Assembly: GCF_012396505.1 (NCBI RefSeq)
Contig: NZ_JAAXPN010000007.1
Coordinates: 1 to 64,000 of the forward strand
DNA: 64,000 bases
Source of the DNA: Periweissella fabalis
Lineage (GTDB): Bacteria > Bacillota > Bacilli > Lactobacillales > Lactobacillaceae
Direction of reading: 5' to 3'
Shown here in pieces: positions 1-9,061 of this stretch (within the stretch, counting starts at the first letter, position 1; the number at the start of each line of letters is the position of its first letter). A program made the translations under genes and the position numbers. Below the pieces are notes generated by a model that saw nothing but the letters and a program-made list of their open reading frames with translations, made no database searches and was not told the origin of the DNA.

Positions 1-454
1 CGCAAATTTGTTTAACTCTGAAAATTAATTTCAAAGTACTTACACATTTGATTGTCAAAACTTTATTCAGTTTTCAAAGATCTACGTCGTTGTTAACAAC
101 TTAATATGTCGTAACAACATTTATTAACTATACTCGCTTTAATTTGATAAGTCAACAACTTTTTTAAATTAATTTGAATTAGTTATTTAATTAATCGTTG
201 TTTTGTTTAATTAACTTTTGGGTTAATGTCACAAGACAACTTAAATATAATACCTTGATTTTTACTTCATGACAACCCTTTTTTTGAAATAAAATAATTT
301 TTTTCACACATCAGCTCAAAAGCTTGATAAATCAATATTTCAAGTATAACAAAAAATCCCAGGAAAAATAAATTTTCCCGGGATTTTAAAATACGCTTTA
401 TGTGTCACAAACGTTTTCTATATTTTAAGTTATCAACTTTCTGATAACTTATGT
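1..454. other. Intergenic region at the window edge
   Basis: This AT-rich stretch lies 3' of the BI-1-family gene. Apart from a terminator hairpin at 351-388 I see no gene, RNA or recognisable regulatory site. TTAAC/GTTAAC-like words recur but I found no convincing DnaA box. It may include the promoter of a gene left of the window. Confidence 0.5.
351..388 (-). terminator. Intrinsic terminator after the BI-1 gene
   Basis: A 15-bp inverted repeat with one mismatch (353-367 against 373-387, core ATCCC/GGGAT) is followed on the minus strand by a run of six T. It resembles the other A/T-flanked CCC...GGG hairpins of the window (5602-5639, 43029-43066). Confidence 0.75.
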
Positions 455-1174
455 TTAATCACGGTTTGAACCGCCAAAAATTTGTAATAAGCTCAAGAAT
501 ATATTAATAAAGTCCAAATATAGTGTTAAAGCTCCACTAACAGCTAGTCCAGTCTCGTTTGCTTGATTACCAAATTCAAGATAAAGATGTTTCATCTTAT
601 TAGTATCATAAGCAGACAATAGGGTAAAAATTACTACCGAGGCCCATGAAAGTACCAGTGTGACTACTGAGTTGTGTAAAAAAATATTAACAACTGAAGC
701 AACAATCAGTCCAATTAACAATCCAAACAGGTGTGTTCCTAAACCAGCCATATTACGCTTTGTAAAATAGCCATACGCTGACATTCCCACAAAAATTGCT
801 GCAGCCCCTGCAAATGCCCCTAAGATAGAAGCACCTGCATAGATAGCAAAAATAAATGACATTGTTAGTCCATTAACAACAGCAAAAAGTACTAATAGTG
901 GTAAAGCAGTCAAAGCATTTCGCATGGCTTTCGTATTAACCAAAATTACTAAAATTAATTCAAAGATTACCAATCCGTAAAACATAAACCGATTAAATGC
1001 TAAAGCTTCCATAACTTGAGGAAATTTTGTTGCAGTTATATAAGCAGTTAGACCTGAGACTAATAAGGCTAAGGCCATGTAACGGTACATTCGACGGAAA
1101 AAACCACTTAATCCGGTAACATCAACACTTTTAGTTTGTTGTTCATTAAAGTAACTCATATTATCATTATTCAT
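455..1174 (-). CDS. Bax inhibitor-1 (YccA/YetJ) family membrane protein
   Basis: A 239-residue integral membrane protein with about seven hydrophobic segments from residue 30 to the end, the layout of the BI-1/TMBIM family. The stretch near the C-terminus (SAYDTNKMKHLYLEFG, then a final hydrophobic helix) carries the conserved Asp of this family. YetJ homologues are pH-sensitive calcium leak channels; that role is known for the family and only inferred here. The start is supported by AAGGAG eight bases upstream. It is transcribed alone, with its own terminator. Confidence 0.88.
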   Translation of the reverse strand: MNNDNMSYFNEQQTKSVDVTGLSGFFRRMYRYMALALLVSGLTAYITATKFPQVMEALAFNRFMFYGLVIFELILVILVNTKAMRNALTALPLLVLFAVVNGLTMSFIFAIYAGASILGAFAGAAAIFVGMSAYGYFTKRNMAGLGTHLFGLLIGLIVASVVNIFLHNSVVTLVLSWASVVIFTLLSAYDTNKMKHLYLEFGNQANETGLAVSGALTLYLDFINIFLSLLQIFGGSNRD

Positions 1175-1241
1175 TTAGTGTTCTCCTTTATATCATTACT
1201 TTACATAATCATACCTGAATCCAACTAAATAAACAAATTAC

Positions 1242-2549
1242 TTATTTAGTTAGTAACTTTTTAAAAATCGCTTCATACTTTTGTAAATCACCCGCTCCCA
1301 TAAATACATAAACTGCATTTTCAAAGGATAATAGTTGATTCATTGAATCTTCGTGCAAAACACCACCAAAATTTGTTAATTTTGCTCCAATATCAGCTGA
1401 TTTAATATCACCACTAGTTTCACGTGCAGATGTAAAAATCTCAGTTAAAAATACTTTATCAGCGGTTCCTAAGATTTTTACATAATCGTCAAAGTAAGCT
1501 TGTGTTCGTGAAAATGTATGTGGTTGGAAAACCGCCACGATTTCTTGTGTTGGAAACTTTTGACGAGCTGCATCAATTGTCGCCTTAATTTCAGATGGAT
1601 GATGTGCGTAATCATCAATCATTACCCCATTACTCAATGTTGTTACTTGGAAGCGACGTTTAACACCACCAAACGAAAGTAACTCTTCTTTTACTAATGC
1701 TAAATCGAGTTTTTCAAAGTAAGCAACTGCAATAACCGCTAATGTATTTAAAATACCATGTTGACCAAATTGATTAGTTTTAAATTGGCCTAGATAAGTA
1801 TCGTGATAGTATACATCAAACGTGGCGCCTGATTGATCACGCACAATATTTTTAGCTTGAAAATCATCACTTGCATTTAAACCATAATAATACACTGGAA
1901 TCTTGGTTTTTAATTGACGTAGTTGATCATCATCACCCCATGCAAAAATTGCTTTTTTAACTTGATTAGCTAAATCCTGGAAAGCTGATCGCACATCGTC
2001 AATGCCCTTATAGTAATCTGGATGATCAAAATCGATATTAGTCATAATTGCATAATCTGGAGTGTAATCCATAAAATGGCGTCGATACTCATCCATTTCA
2101 AAAGCAAAGAATCGGGCATTTGGCATTCCTTTACCAGTTCCATCCCCAATTAAAAAATTAGTAGTAGCAACCCCAGATAAAACATGAGCTAATAATCCTG
2201 TTGTACTAGTTTTCCCATGCGCACCAGCAACACCAATTGCTGTAGTTTCATTAACCAATTGTTCGACCATTTCGGGATACGTTTTAATATCTAATTCCAT
2301 TTCGATGGCTTTAGCAACTTCAATGTGGTCATCTTCAAATGAATTACCACGAATAATTGTCCAACCTTCATTCAAGTTAGCAGCATCAAAAGGATACACT
2401 GGGATACCGGCTTCTTCTAACGGTGTTTGAGTAAAAGTATATTCAGTAATATCTGAACCCGCTACTTCATGTCCTTGATCATGTAAAATCAAAGCAAGTG
2501 AAGCCATACCTGACCCCTTTATTCCAATAAAATAATATTTGTTTGCCAT
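1242..2549 (-). CDS. murC: UDP-N-acetylmuramate--L-alanine ligase
   Basis: MurC adds L-alanine to UDP-MurNAc in the cytoplasm, the first amino acid step of peptidoglycan precursor synthesis. The 435-residue protein has the N-terminal Rossmann motif [11 protein letters not shown] (residues 9-19), the Mur ligase ATP loop [11 protein letters not shown] around residue 109, the central [10 protein letters not shown] segment, and the C-terminal domain with [10 protein letters not shown]. Length is normal. AAGGAG precedes the ATG. It lies just downstream of ytpR on the same strand, with a terminator between them. Confidence 0.96.
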   Translation of the reverse strand: MANKYYFIGIKGSGMASLALILHDQGHEVAGSDITEYTFTQTPLEEAGIPVYPFDAANLNEGWTIIRGNSFEDDHIEVAKAIEMELDIKTYPEMVEQLVNETTAIGVAGAHGKTSTTGLLAHVLSGVATTNFLIGDGTGKGMPNARFFAFEMDEYRRHFMDYTPDYAIMTNIDFDHPDYYKGIDDVRSAFQDLANQVKKAIFAWGDDDQLRQLKTKIPVYYYGLNASDDFQAKNIVRDQSGATFDVYYHDTYLGQFKTNQFGQHGILNTLAVIAVAYFEKLDLALVKEELLSFGGVKRRFQVTTLSNGVMIDDYAHHPSEIKATIDAARQKFPTQEIVAVFQPHTFSRTQAYFDDYVKILGTADKVFLTEIFTSARETSGDIKSADIGAKLTNFGGVLHEDSMNQLLSFENAVYVFMGAGDLQKYEAIFKKLLTK

Positions 2550-2611
2550 TGTGACAATAACTCCTTCTACACTGCATTAATTAAATATTATTTTTACTAC
2601 TATATAAGTAA

Positions 2612-2642
2612 TAAAAAAAGAGTAATCAATTTGATTACTCCC
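2612..2642 (-). terminator. Intrinsic terminator after ytpR
   Basis: A nine-bp perfect stem, GAGTAATCA/TGATTACTC (2620-2628 with 2632-2640), is followed on the minus strand by seven T, about 40 bases after the ytpR stop. Confidence 0.8.
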
Positions 2643-2681
2643 TAAATCATAGCACAATCTCAGTTGAATGTACTATCAAGA

Positions 2682-3320
2682 TTAGCTAAATAGTCCTTGT
2701 GCTTTGTCAAAATCTAATGCTTCACCAATTGCTTGAAAATCTGCTGGTAAAATCAAAGCACCTGGTACTTGTGGTGCATTTGGTAATTGAAGTTCACGAC
2801 CAGAAACAATCATTCCGTTTGATGGTACACCACGCAACTCGCCTGGCCAAATAATTAAACCACTTGGCATCATTGCACCAACCTTAGCAACAACAACGTA
2901 GATATCAGCTTTCATATTTGGTGAACCAGAAACAATCTGTTCGTACTTATCATCACCTATTTTTGTTTTTGTGATTTGTAAATGATCTGAATCTGGGTGT
3001 GGTGTGACACTTTCAACGTAACCTATTACAAACTTTGGTGTTAAATCTGGTACTAATTCAGCTTCAAATCCAACCGCAACTAATGCTTCATTTAATTTAT
3101 CAACTTGATTATCAGTTAAAAAGACCTGTCCGCCTTCTGTAGGTAAGTCTAGTAAATTACTAATTTCAAAAAAGTTAAACCCAATCGTTGCCTGAGTTGT
3201 TTCATCATAAAGTCGGACAATTTGGCCCTTCTTTTCACTTGCTTGCACTGCAACATCGGGTTGAAGTAACAACATTAGAGTATCACCAACGTGTTTGGGA
3301 TTGTAACTTGCAATTAACAT
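2682..3320 (-). CDS. ytpR: YtpR-family tRNA-binding protein
   Basis: A 212-residue protein with an N-terminal DUF4479-like domain (residues 1-90) and a C-terminal tRNA-binding OB fold (about 95-205), the same fold found at the N-terminus of PheT and the C-terminus of MetRS. The stretch VGYVESVTPHPDSDHLQITKT is typical of this fold. The exact role of YtpR is unsettled; binding of tRNA or a related structured RNA is inferred from the fold. The start is supported by AGGAAA upstream. The gene lies between the thioredoxin gene and murC. Confidence 0.9.
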   Translation of the reverse strand: MLIASYNPKHVGDTLMLLLQPDVAVQASEKKGQIVRLYDETTQATIGFNFFEISNLLDLPTEGGQVFLTDNQVDKLNEALVAVGFEAELVPDLTPKFVIGYVESVTPHPDSDHLQITKTKIGDDKYEQIVSGSPNMKADIYVVVAKVGAMMPSGLIIWPGELRGVPSNGMIVSGRELQLPNAPQVPGALILPADFQAIGEALDFDKAQGLFS

Positions 3321-3349
3321 CTCGTTTCCTGCCTATTTAAGTATTTGAA

Positions 3350-3388
3350 TAAAAAAAGTTGGTCGCCCAACTTTTGCGTCCAACTTTT
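3350..3388 (-). terminator. Intrinsic terminator after the thioredoxin-like gene
   Basis: AAAGTTGG and CCAACTTT form an eight-bp stem with a short loop and seven T on the minus strand. A third copy of the arm allows an alternative larger stem. Confidence 0.75.
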
Positions 3389-3445
3389 AGTTTAGAGGTA
3401 AGTCGTGTGCTTTTCAACCAAAAAACTCACTTATACCTAGATTTT

Positions 3446-3763
3446 TTATAAACTTTCGATGAAATTTTCAACTTCAACCTGAGTTTTACGATCCTTATTT
3501 ACGAAACGTCCTAATTCTTGACCATTCTCAAATGCGATAAAACTTGGAATGCCATAGACATCTAATTCCGCACATAAGTCAATATTTTCATCGCGATCAA
3601 CGGTGATAAATTCAAATTGAGAATATTTTGTTTCAATTGTAGGCATTGCTGGCTTAATAAAGCGACAATCAGGACACCAATCAGCCGTAAAGAATAACAT
3701 AACTTTTTTATCAGCAATTTCAGTTAATAAAGTTTTTTGATCCATTTGTGGTAAAGTTTTCAT
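3446..3763 (-). CDS. Thioredoxin-family protein with a CPDC active site
   Basis: A 105-residue single-domain thioredoxin fold. The active site reads WCPDC (Cys30 and Cys33) rather than the classical WCGPC, and the cis-proline loop is present (GIPSFIAF near residue 72). CPDC is common in a Firmicutes branch of small thioredoxin-like proteins, so it may not be the main thioredoxin. It probably acts as a cytoplasmic thiol-disulfide oxidoreductase, since there is no signal peptide. GGAG precedes the ATG. It has its own terminator. Confidence 0.88.
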   Translation of the reverse strand: MKTLPQMDQKTLLTEIADKKVMLFFTADWCPDCRFIKPAMPTIETKYSQFEFITVDRDENIDLCAELDVYGIPSFIAFENGQELGRFVNKDRKTQVEVENFIESL

Positions 3764-3828
3764 ATTACATCTCCATTTTACTTATTTTTTGTAACTAAAT
3801 TATAGCATATATTGGTTAGCATTCAAGC

Positions 3829-4905
3829 TTAACGACCAATAATTGTATCAACCGCACTCTTATCAAGGTTCACGGCTAATTGTTTAACTAATTCTTTGGC
3901 CGCTTCAAAGTCTCGAATTGACCACATTGTTTGGTGCGTGTGGATATAACGTGATGCCACCCCTAAGGCAACTGATGGCACTCCATGGGCTTGTAATTGG
4001 GCTGCTGATGCATCAGTACCGCCTTTTGAAACAAAGTATTGGAACGGAATGTTATTTGACTCGGCGATATCAAGGACAAATTCTTTTAATCGTAATGGCA
4101 TGACTACACCGGGATCAAAGACTCGCAATAAAGTCCCTTCACCAAGGTGCCCTTGATGATTAGTCTTACCATTAATATCATCGGCAGCTGATGAATCAAT
4201 CGCAAAGAAAATGTCAGGGTTTAACATATTAACTGCCCCGTGGGCTCCTCGTAGACCAACTTCCTCTTGAACATCGGCTCCCATAATTAAGGTATTCGGT
4301 GTTTGAACATCTTTAAGGGCATCAAGCGTATCCAACACGGTCACCATTCCAAAACGATTATCCCAAGCTTTAGAAATCACCCGTTTTTTATTAGCTGTCA
4401 TCACTGTAGCGACTTCTGGCACAATGAAATCACCTGGACGTACACCAAATGCGTGGGCTTCTTCAGCTGAAGTAAAGCCGGCATCAAATAAAATATCATC
4501 AACTTTAGGTGTACCATTCACACCACTGTTCCCCCGTAATAAATGGGGTGAGACTGAAGATGACACCACTGGCATACTGTCATGCCGAGTGAATAATGTA
4601 AAACGTTGTGATGAAACCACATATGGATTCCAGCCACCAACAGCTGCCACGTTGAATAAGCCCATTGGCGTAATATTAGTCACAATAAAGCCAACTTCAT
4701 CCATATGAGCTGCAAACATAATCTTAGGTGCATTTATATCTTGGGCGTGTTTAATTCCAAAAACACCACCTAAACCGTCTTGTTTAACCTCGTCAACCAA
4801 TGGAGTTAAATCAGCTTTAAACATGTCACGTACTTGGTGTTCAAATCCACTAGTACCTTGAATTTCTGTATACTTTTTAACACGTAAAAAATCTTTTTCG
4901 TTCAT
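3829..4905 (-). CDS. M42-family metallo-aminopeptidase
   Basis: A cytoplasmic M42 (glutamyl aminopeptidase/FrvX/PepA-type) exopeptidase of 358 residues, normal for the family. Metal-binding and catalytic elements are visible in order: AAHMDEVGF (about residue 66), the SKAWDNRFG segment (about 180), DVQEEVGLRGA (about 211), AIDSS (about 236), GGTDASA (about 297) and the late His of RYIHT. Such enzymes form tetrahedral dodecamers and trim peptides; in lactic acid bacteria PepA removes N-terminal acidic residues. Exact specificity cannot be read from the sequence. It appears monocistronic. Confidence 0.92.
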   Translation of the reverse strand: MNEKDFLRVKKYTEIQGTSGFEHQVRDMFKADLTPLVDEVKQDGLGGVFGIKHAQDINAPKIMFAAHMDEVGFIVTNITPMGLFNVAAVGGWNPYVVSSQRFTLFTRHDSMPVVSSSVSPHLLRGNSGVNGTPKVDDILFDAGFTSAEEAHAFGVRPGDFIVPEVATVMTANKKRVISKAWDNRFGMVTVLDTLDALKDVQTPNTLIMGADVQEEVGLRGAHGAVNMLNPDIFFAIDSSAADDINGKTNHQGHLGEGTLLRVFDPGVVMPLRLKEFVLDIAESNNIPFQYFVSKGGTDASAAQLQAHGVPSVALGVASRYIHTHQTMWSIRDFEAAKELVKQLAVNLDKSAVDTIIGR

Positions 4906-5116
4906 TTTTTACTTTCCTCATTTCAATATGATAGTTTAATCTAGCATGGCTTATTAAATCTGAAAACACCATCTTATTTGGCTATTAGCCTTATTTTACC
5001 GCATCTAAAAAATTAAAAAAATACGAAATGATTACAAACGAATTTTTTAATTTATTTTTATATGAGATTATGCTATTTTATAGTGTAGATTGGGAGATGG
5101 GCAGGAGAAATTTAAC

Positions 5117-5443
5117 ATGAATAAAAAAGGTTTTGGGATTATTGCTGGCATAATTGGAAGTATTGGAGTTGCTGCTGCCATTAGTAGTAAGAACTCTCAA
5201 GAAAAAACAGTCGCCAAAACGCATGCCAAACTAATTAGTAAAATTCATGATGAATTTGCTAATAGTGGTAAAATTGAAGGTACTTGGCTTAACCGTGATA
5301 CTGAAGTTTATTTTGCTAACAATACCAAATGGATGGTCTATAATGGTGGCGTCACATTACGTAAGAACGGTGAACTTGAACAATATCGTTTAAAAATCGA
5401 TGCCAAATCATTTGCAATTATTTTACAAGAAAAAATTTTATAA
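5117..5443 (+). CDS. Small membrane-anchored or secreted protein of unknown function
   Basis: A 108-residue protein starting at the ATG preceded by AGGAGA; an earlier in-frame ATG at 5090 has no ribosome binding site. Residues 5-23 are hydrophobic (FGIIAGIIGSIGVAAAIS) and look like a signal anchor. The rest is soluble and probably beta-rich, with IEGTWLNRDTEVYF near residue 55. The IxGTW motif also occurs in the secreted protein at 15555-16025. No function is recognised. It is convergent with yhaM and shares a bidirectional terminator with it. Confidence 0.7.
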   Translation: MNKKGFGIIAGIIGSIGVAAAISSKNSQEKTVAKTHAKLISKIHDEFANSGKIEGTWLNRDTEVYFANNTKWMVYNGGVTLRKNGELEQYRLKIDAKSFAIILQEKIL

Positions 5444-5543
5444 TCACCAAAATGATTCCATAGAGACAAATTTTGGAGAATACCACATATTAGTATATGT
5501 CACCATCTAAATATTCCATAAACGGTTTGAACTGTAGTTATTT

Positions 5544-5675
5544 TAGCAATAATTTGCAGCTAAAATATGTTTCAAAGGCCCGATATGCTATAAATATAGA
5601 CAAAAATCCCAGGAAAATTTGATTTTTCCTGGGATTTTTACTAGGTATTTCTCAATACTGCCTGACTTTAGTCAC
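5544..5675 (+). repeat. Interspersed terminator-bearing repeat, copy A
   Basis: This intergenic module has a left part (GCAGCTAAAATATGTTTCAA, then GGCCCGATATGC), a central 16-bp perfect hairpin (5602-5617 with 5624-5639) and a right part (TATTTCTCAATACTGCCTGA, ending GTCAC). The left part recurs near 21124, 33849 and 37957; the right part recurs near 21215 and 43066. It lies between two convergent genes. Confidence 0.7.
5602..5639. terminator. Bidirectional terminator between the 5117 gene and yhaM
   Basis: A perfect 16-bp inverted repeat (AAAAATCCCAGGAAAA and its complement) with a short loop and T runs on both strands, between convergent genes. Confidence 0.88.
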
Positions 5676-5684
5676 ATTGTTAAT

Positions 5685-6638
5685 TCATTCTAAATCGTGG
5701 GGATGAAAAATCATCCGGTTGTCTAATGCATATATACGATCTGAAAACTTACCTGGTTCTGTCTGATTAGCCGCATGTGTAAACATTTCAATGCTAGCAT
5801 CTAATTCATCCAACTGGTGTAACACCTCTGCTTCAAGCAACGCTGGTTTAACAGGCGAACCATATTCTAATAGGCCATGATGTGCCAAAACTACATGGCG
5901 TAATACTAAAATACTTTCAGAATTTTCATCTAAATGTAATTCATGTGCTGCTAATACAATTTCAGCATCGGCAATAGCGATATGACCAATTAAATTTCCA
6001 GGAACTGTATACAATGTGCCAATCGGCCCCGACAGCTCAACCGTTTTACCAATATCATGTAAGATTGCCCCAGCTAATAATAAGCCTTGATTAATTTGTG
6101 GATACATCGGTCCAATTCTTTGGGCTAGATGTATTATCGAAAGTGTATGGTAAGCCAAACCACCAGTATAGGCATGGTGGTTTTTCTTAGCGGCCGGGTA
6201 ATTATAAAATTGTTCATGATATTTTTGTAGCAAATACCGTACAATCCGATTCCACTCTGGATTGGTAATGCTAAATAAAATTTGATTAATTTCTTCTTCC
6301 ATTTGTTGTCGTCTAATTGGTGCTGCCGCAACAAAATCACTAGGTTTAAATTCCGCATCAGTTGAAAGCCGTTTAAGATTAGTTATTTTAAGTTGCGACT
6401 TTCCTTGATATATCTGTAGGGTCGCATGCAATTGTACAATTACACCTGGTACAAACACTTTAATCTCATCGGGTGTAACTCCCCAATACATACCTTCCAT
6501 TTCACCAGATTTATCTTCAAAGACTATCGCTAAATATTCTTTGCCGGTTTTAGCTGTCCTGACGACAACTTGCTTAATTAAAGCTGGAATATTAATTTGT
6601 TCATTAAGCTTAAAGTCATGCAATAATTTATCACTCAT
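5685..6638 (-). CDS. yhaM: 3'-5' exoribonuclease YhaM
   Basis: A 317-residue protein with an N-terminal OB-fold (residues 15-95, including GKEYLAIVFEDKSG) and a C-terminal HD phosphohydrolase-type domain: HHAYTGGLAYHTLS (about 155-168), LLAGAILHDIGK with the metal-binding HD pair (about 187-198), and AHHG near residue 255. YhaM degrades RNA and single-stranded DNA from the 3' end. It is the last gene of the yhaO-yhaN-yhaM operon, 35 bases after yhaN. Confidence 0.94.
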   Translation of the reverse strand: MSDKLLHDFKLNEQINIPALIKQVVVRTAKTGKEYLAIVFEDKSGEMEGMYWGVTPDEIKVFVPGVIVQLHATLQIYQGKSQLKITNLKRLSTDAEFKPSDFVAAAPIRRQQMEEEINQILFSITNPEWNRIVRYLLQKYHEQFYNYPAAKKNHHAYTGGLAYHTLSIIHLAQRIGPMYPQINQGLLLAGAILHDIGKTVELSGPIGTLYTVPGNLIGHIAIADAEIVLAAHELHLDENSESILVLRHVVLAHHGLLEYGSPVKPALLEAEVLHQLDELDASIEMFTHAANQTEPGKFSDRIYALDNRMIFHPHDLE

Positions 6639-6673
6639 ATTAATTTCCGCCGTTCTTTTATCTATAAATCAGA

Positions 6674-9061
6674 TTATAAAGTAACAATCTGTAGTTCTGT
6701 AAAGTCTGTTAAAACAGTTGGATTAGATGTGAAATAAATAACTTGCTGCTTAGTACTTAAATCAAGCATTAGTCCATGCATTCTTTCCAAACGCTGAGCA
6801 TCAAAATTTACAAAGCCATCATCGATAATAATTGGAAATTCAATCAAATCTGCCAGTACTTGTGCGAATGCAATTCTAAATGCTACATACAACTGCTCAC
6901 TAGTGCCTTTAGATAATTCTGCTAAAGTAAAGTTTTCTTCAGTTGATGTCACTAAGGATATCATATTACTTTCCATTTTAATTGCAACAAAATGACCTCC
7001 TGTTAGCATTTGAAAATACTTCGTTGCCAATAAAATTATCTGTGGCATTCTTTGCTGTGATGACTGTTTAAGTGCTTCATTAATCCACTGTGATGTAAGT
7101 TGCTTAACCATGAAATCCTCTAACCCTGACAAAAAGTCATGTTGTAGATTGGCAACTTGTTGTTCTACTTCATTAAGAGTCCCATTACTAACAACTTTTA
7201 GATGTTGGATTTGTGAAGTTTTTAGTTGTGACTCCAACGCTTCCATTTGTACTTTATCTTGTGTTAATTGCATATTAGTCGATGCAATAAGATCTGTAAC
7301 CGGTGTTGTTAAACTAGCTAATCGTTTAATTTGTAATTCAGTAAACTGCTTTTGCATTGCTCTTAATTCTTGATTTTGTTGAGCATCGACATTCTGTTTA
7401 ACTAACTGTAAATGAAATTCACTTTCATCTATTAAACCAACACTATTTAAAACCGTTTGCATTTCTCGTCGAACATTAGCTAATTGTTGCTGCCGTTGCT
7501 TATAGTATTGCTCTTGATAAACTTGATCGGCTTTACCTAAAGCATTGGCTTGTTGTTCTGCCATATATTCATTCAATAATTGATTTATCTGCTGTAATTG
7601 CCTTGGAAAATCACTAGCTATTACTGAATTCTGAACATTTTCTAACTTCAAATTATTAATGCCTTGTTGCTCACGATTGATAGCTTGAACTAACTTTTGT
7701 AATTGTTGTTGACTTGCTTGTAATTGTTGTTGCACCTGAAGTAATTGACTTTGCGCAACTTGAATGTTTGCCATCGGTATTTTTTCATCATTAGTTATTT
7801 CAATAGATGATGTTTGTTGGCCAATTATCCAAATAATTGCCATAACAATTATTGCTATAATAAATTTGATTATTATGGTAAATGGTAAAAATAATAGTAT
7901 TACTATTCCGGCTACTATCGCTCCAATTGTCCATTTAACTGATTTATTTTGCTTAGTTGGTGGTGTTACACGTTGTAGTTGTGAAGCTGAATTAAGTTCA
8001 TTAAATTTATTAAGCGCTGTTTGATATTGGCCACTTAATTGATTTACTTGTTGCTCCATTGCCCGATAGTTAGCTGCCATCTCCATAAGCATGCCTAAGC
8101 GAGGCTGTAGTTTAGTAACTTGTTGCTCAAATTCTTGTCCGTATACTGAGGAAATATCTGAAGTATGCATTTCCTGTTCAAGATGGGTAATTTCTTCAAT
8201 TAAGTTTGTTTTTTGAAATTGTAATTGCTCGAATCTAACTTTAGTTTCTTCATTAATTTGTTGGACTTGTTGTGCCTGTTTACGCTCTAACTTTCGCATT
8301 TGCTGATATAGCGGTTCTAAGCGGGCAAGTTCATTTAATTCAACCAATGTTGCTTGTCGTTTTTTTATTTCGGCTTTTAAATTATCAATCGCTACATGCT
8401 GACTTTGTAAACTTTCTAAACTTGCGAAGTACGTTGGTAATTGTCGTTGAATCTCCAATTGATTATCAACTGTCCTCCGGTATTCATTGAGCAAGCCATT
8501 TAATGGTCGCTTACCATTTTTAGAATTAGCAGCAAAGAGTACCTGAGCTTCTTTTTCAAATTTATCCGCTACTTGAAGCCAGCCAATTGCACCTACTGCA
8601 CCAATTTTAAGTAATCGCTGTTCTAGTTCATTAGGGGTTAAGCTACGTACTTCAGCCAATTCATCCGCATTAATTGCATAAATTTGCTGAAAAGTTTCAC
8701 TAGTAATCGGGCCTAAAATATCATCTAGAATCGGCTGAGGATTGGGATAATTTTCATTCGTTTGTAAATTTATCAATTCTATCTCACTGTTAGTTCGATA
8801 ACGACGAATTAATCGGTATTTTTTATTGTGATGTAAAAATTGAATTTCTCCACCATAAACGGCTTGTTGTTTGGGCTCATATGTATTAATAAACTTACTT
8901 TTCTTACTGGCAAAGCCAAATAACATTCCATTAATAAAGGCCATTAATGTTGATTTACCTGCTTCATTTTCACCATAAAAAACCGTCATCATTTCAGGTA
9001 ACGTGAATTCTTGATTTACCCACTTACCAAACCCATAGATTTTAATTGCTTCAATTTTCAT
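6674..9061 (-). CDS. yhaN: SbcC/Rad50-like AAA ATPase YhaN
   Basis: A 795-residue SMC-like ATPase that pairs with the YhaO nuclease. The N-terminus has the P-loop GENEAGKSTLMAFINGMLFG (about residue 36). Long Gln-rich coiled-coil arms follow (about 200-360 and 440-650), with an unusual strongly hydrophobic pair of helices in between (about 380-425) that could sit in the membrane. The C-terminal half-site has the ABC-like signature LSKGTSEQLYVA and a Walker B, PIIIDDGFVNFD. The start is the ATG of MKIEAIKIYG, which overlaps the end of yhaO by 11 bases. A role in processing DNA ends is inferred from the family. Confidence 0.9.
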   Translation of the reverse strand: MKIEAIKIYGFGKWVNQEFTLPEMMTVFYGENEAGKSTLMAFINGMLFGFASKKSKFINTYEPKQQAVYGGEIQFLHHNKKYRLIRRYRTNSEIELINLQTNENYPNPQPILDDILGPITSETFQQIYAINADELAEVRSLTPNELEQRLLKIGAVGAIGWLQVADKFEKEAQVLFAANSKNGKRPLNGLLNEYRRTVDNQLEIQRQLPTYFASLESLQSQHVAIDNLKAEIKKRQATLVELNELARLEPLYQQMRKLERKQAQQVQQINEETKVRFEQLQFQKTNLIEEITHLEQEMHTSDISSVYGQEFEQQVTKLQPRLGMLMEMAANYRAMEQQVNQLSGQYQTALNKFNELNSASQLQRVTPPTKQNKSVKWTIGAIVAGIVILLFLPFTIIIKFIIAIIVMAIIWIIGQQTSSIEITNDEKIPMANIQVAQSQLLQVQQQLQASQQQLQKLVQAINREQQGINNLKLENVQNSVIASDFPRQLQQINQLLNEYMAEQQANALGKADQVYQEQYYKQRQQQLANVRREMQTVLNSVGLIDESEFHLQLVKQNVDAQQNQELRAMQKQFTELQIKRLASLTTPVTDLIASTNMQLTQDKVQMEALESQLKTSQIQHLKVVSNGTLNEVEQQVANLQHDFLSGLEDFMVKQLTSQWINEALKQSSQQRMPQIILLATKYFQMLTGGHFVAIKMESNMISLVTSTEENFTLAELSKGTSEQLYVAFRIAFAQVLADLIEFPIIIDDGFVNFDAQRLERMHGLMLDLSTKQQVIYFTSNPTVLTDFTELQIVTL

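Noticed and set aside
1-350. Possible DnaA boxes or a replication origin
   Set aside because: TTATCAAC and TTTTCACA-like words miss the box consensus TTATNCACA at two or more positions, and no dnaA or dnaN is near.
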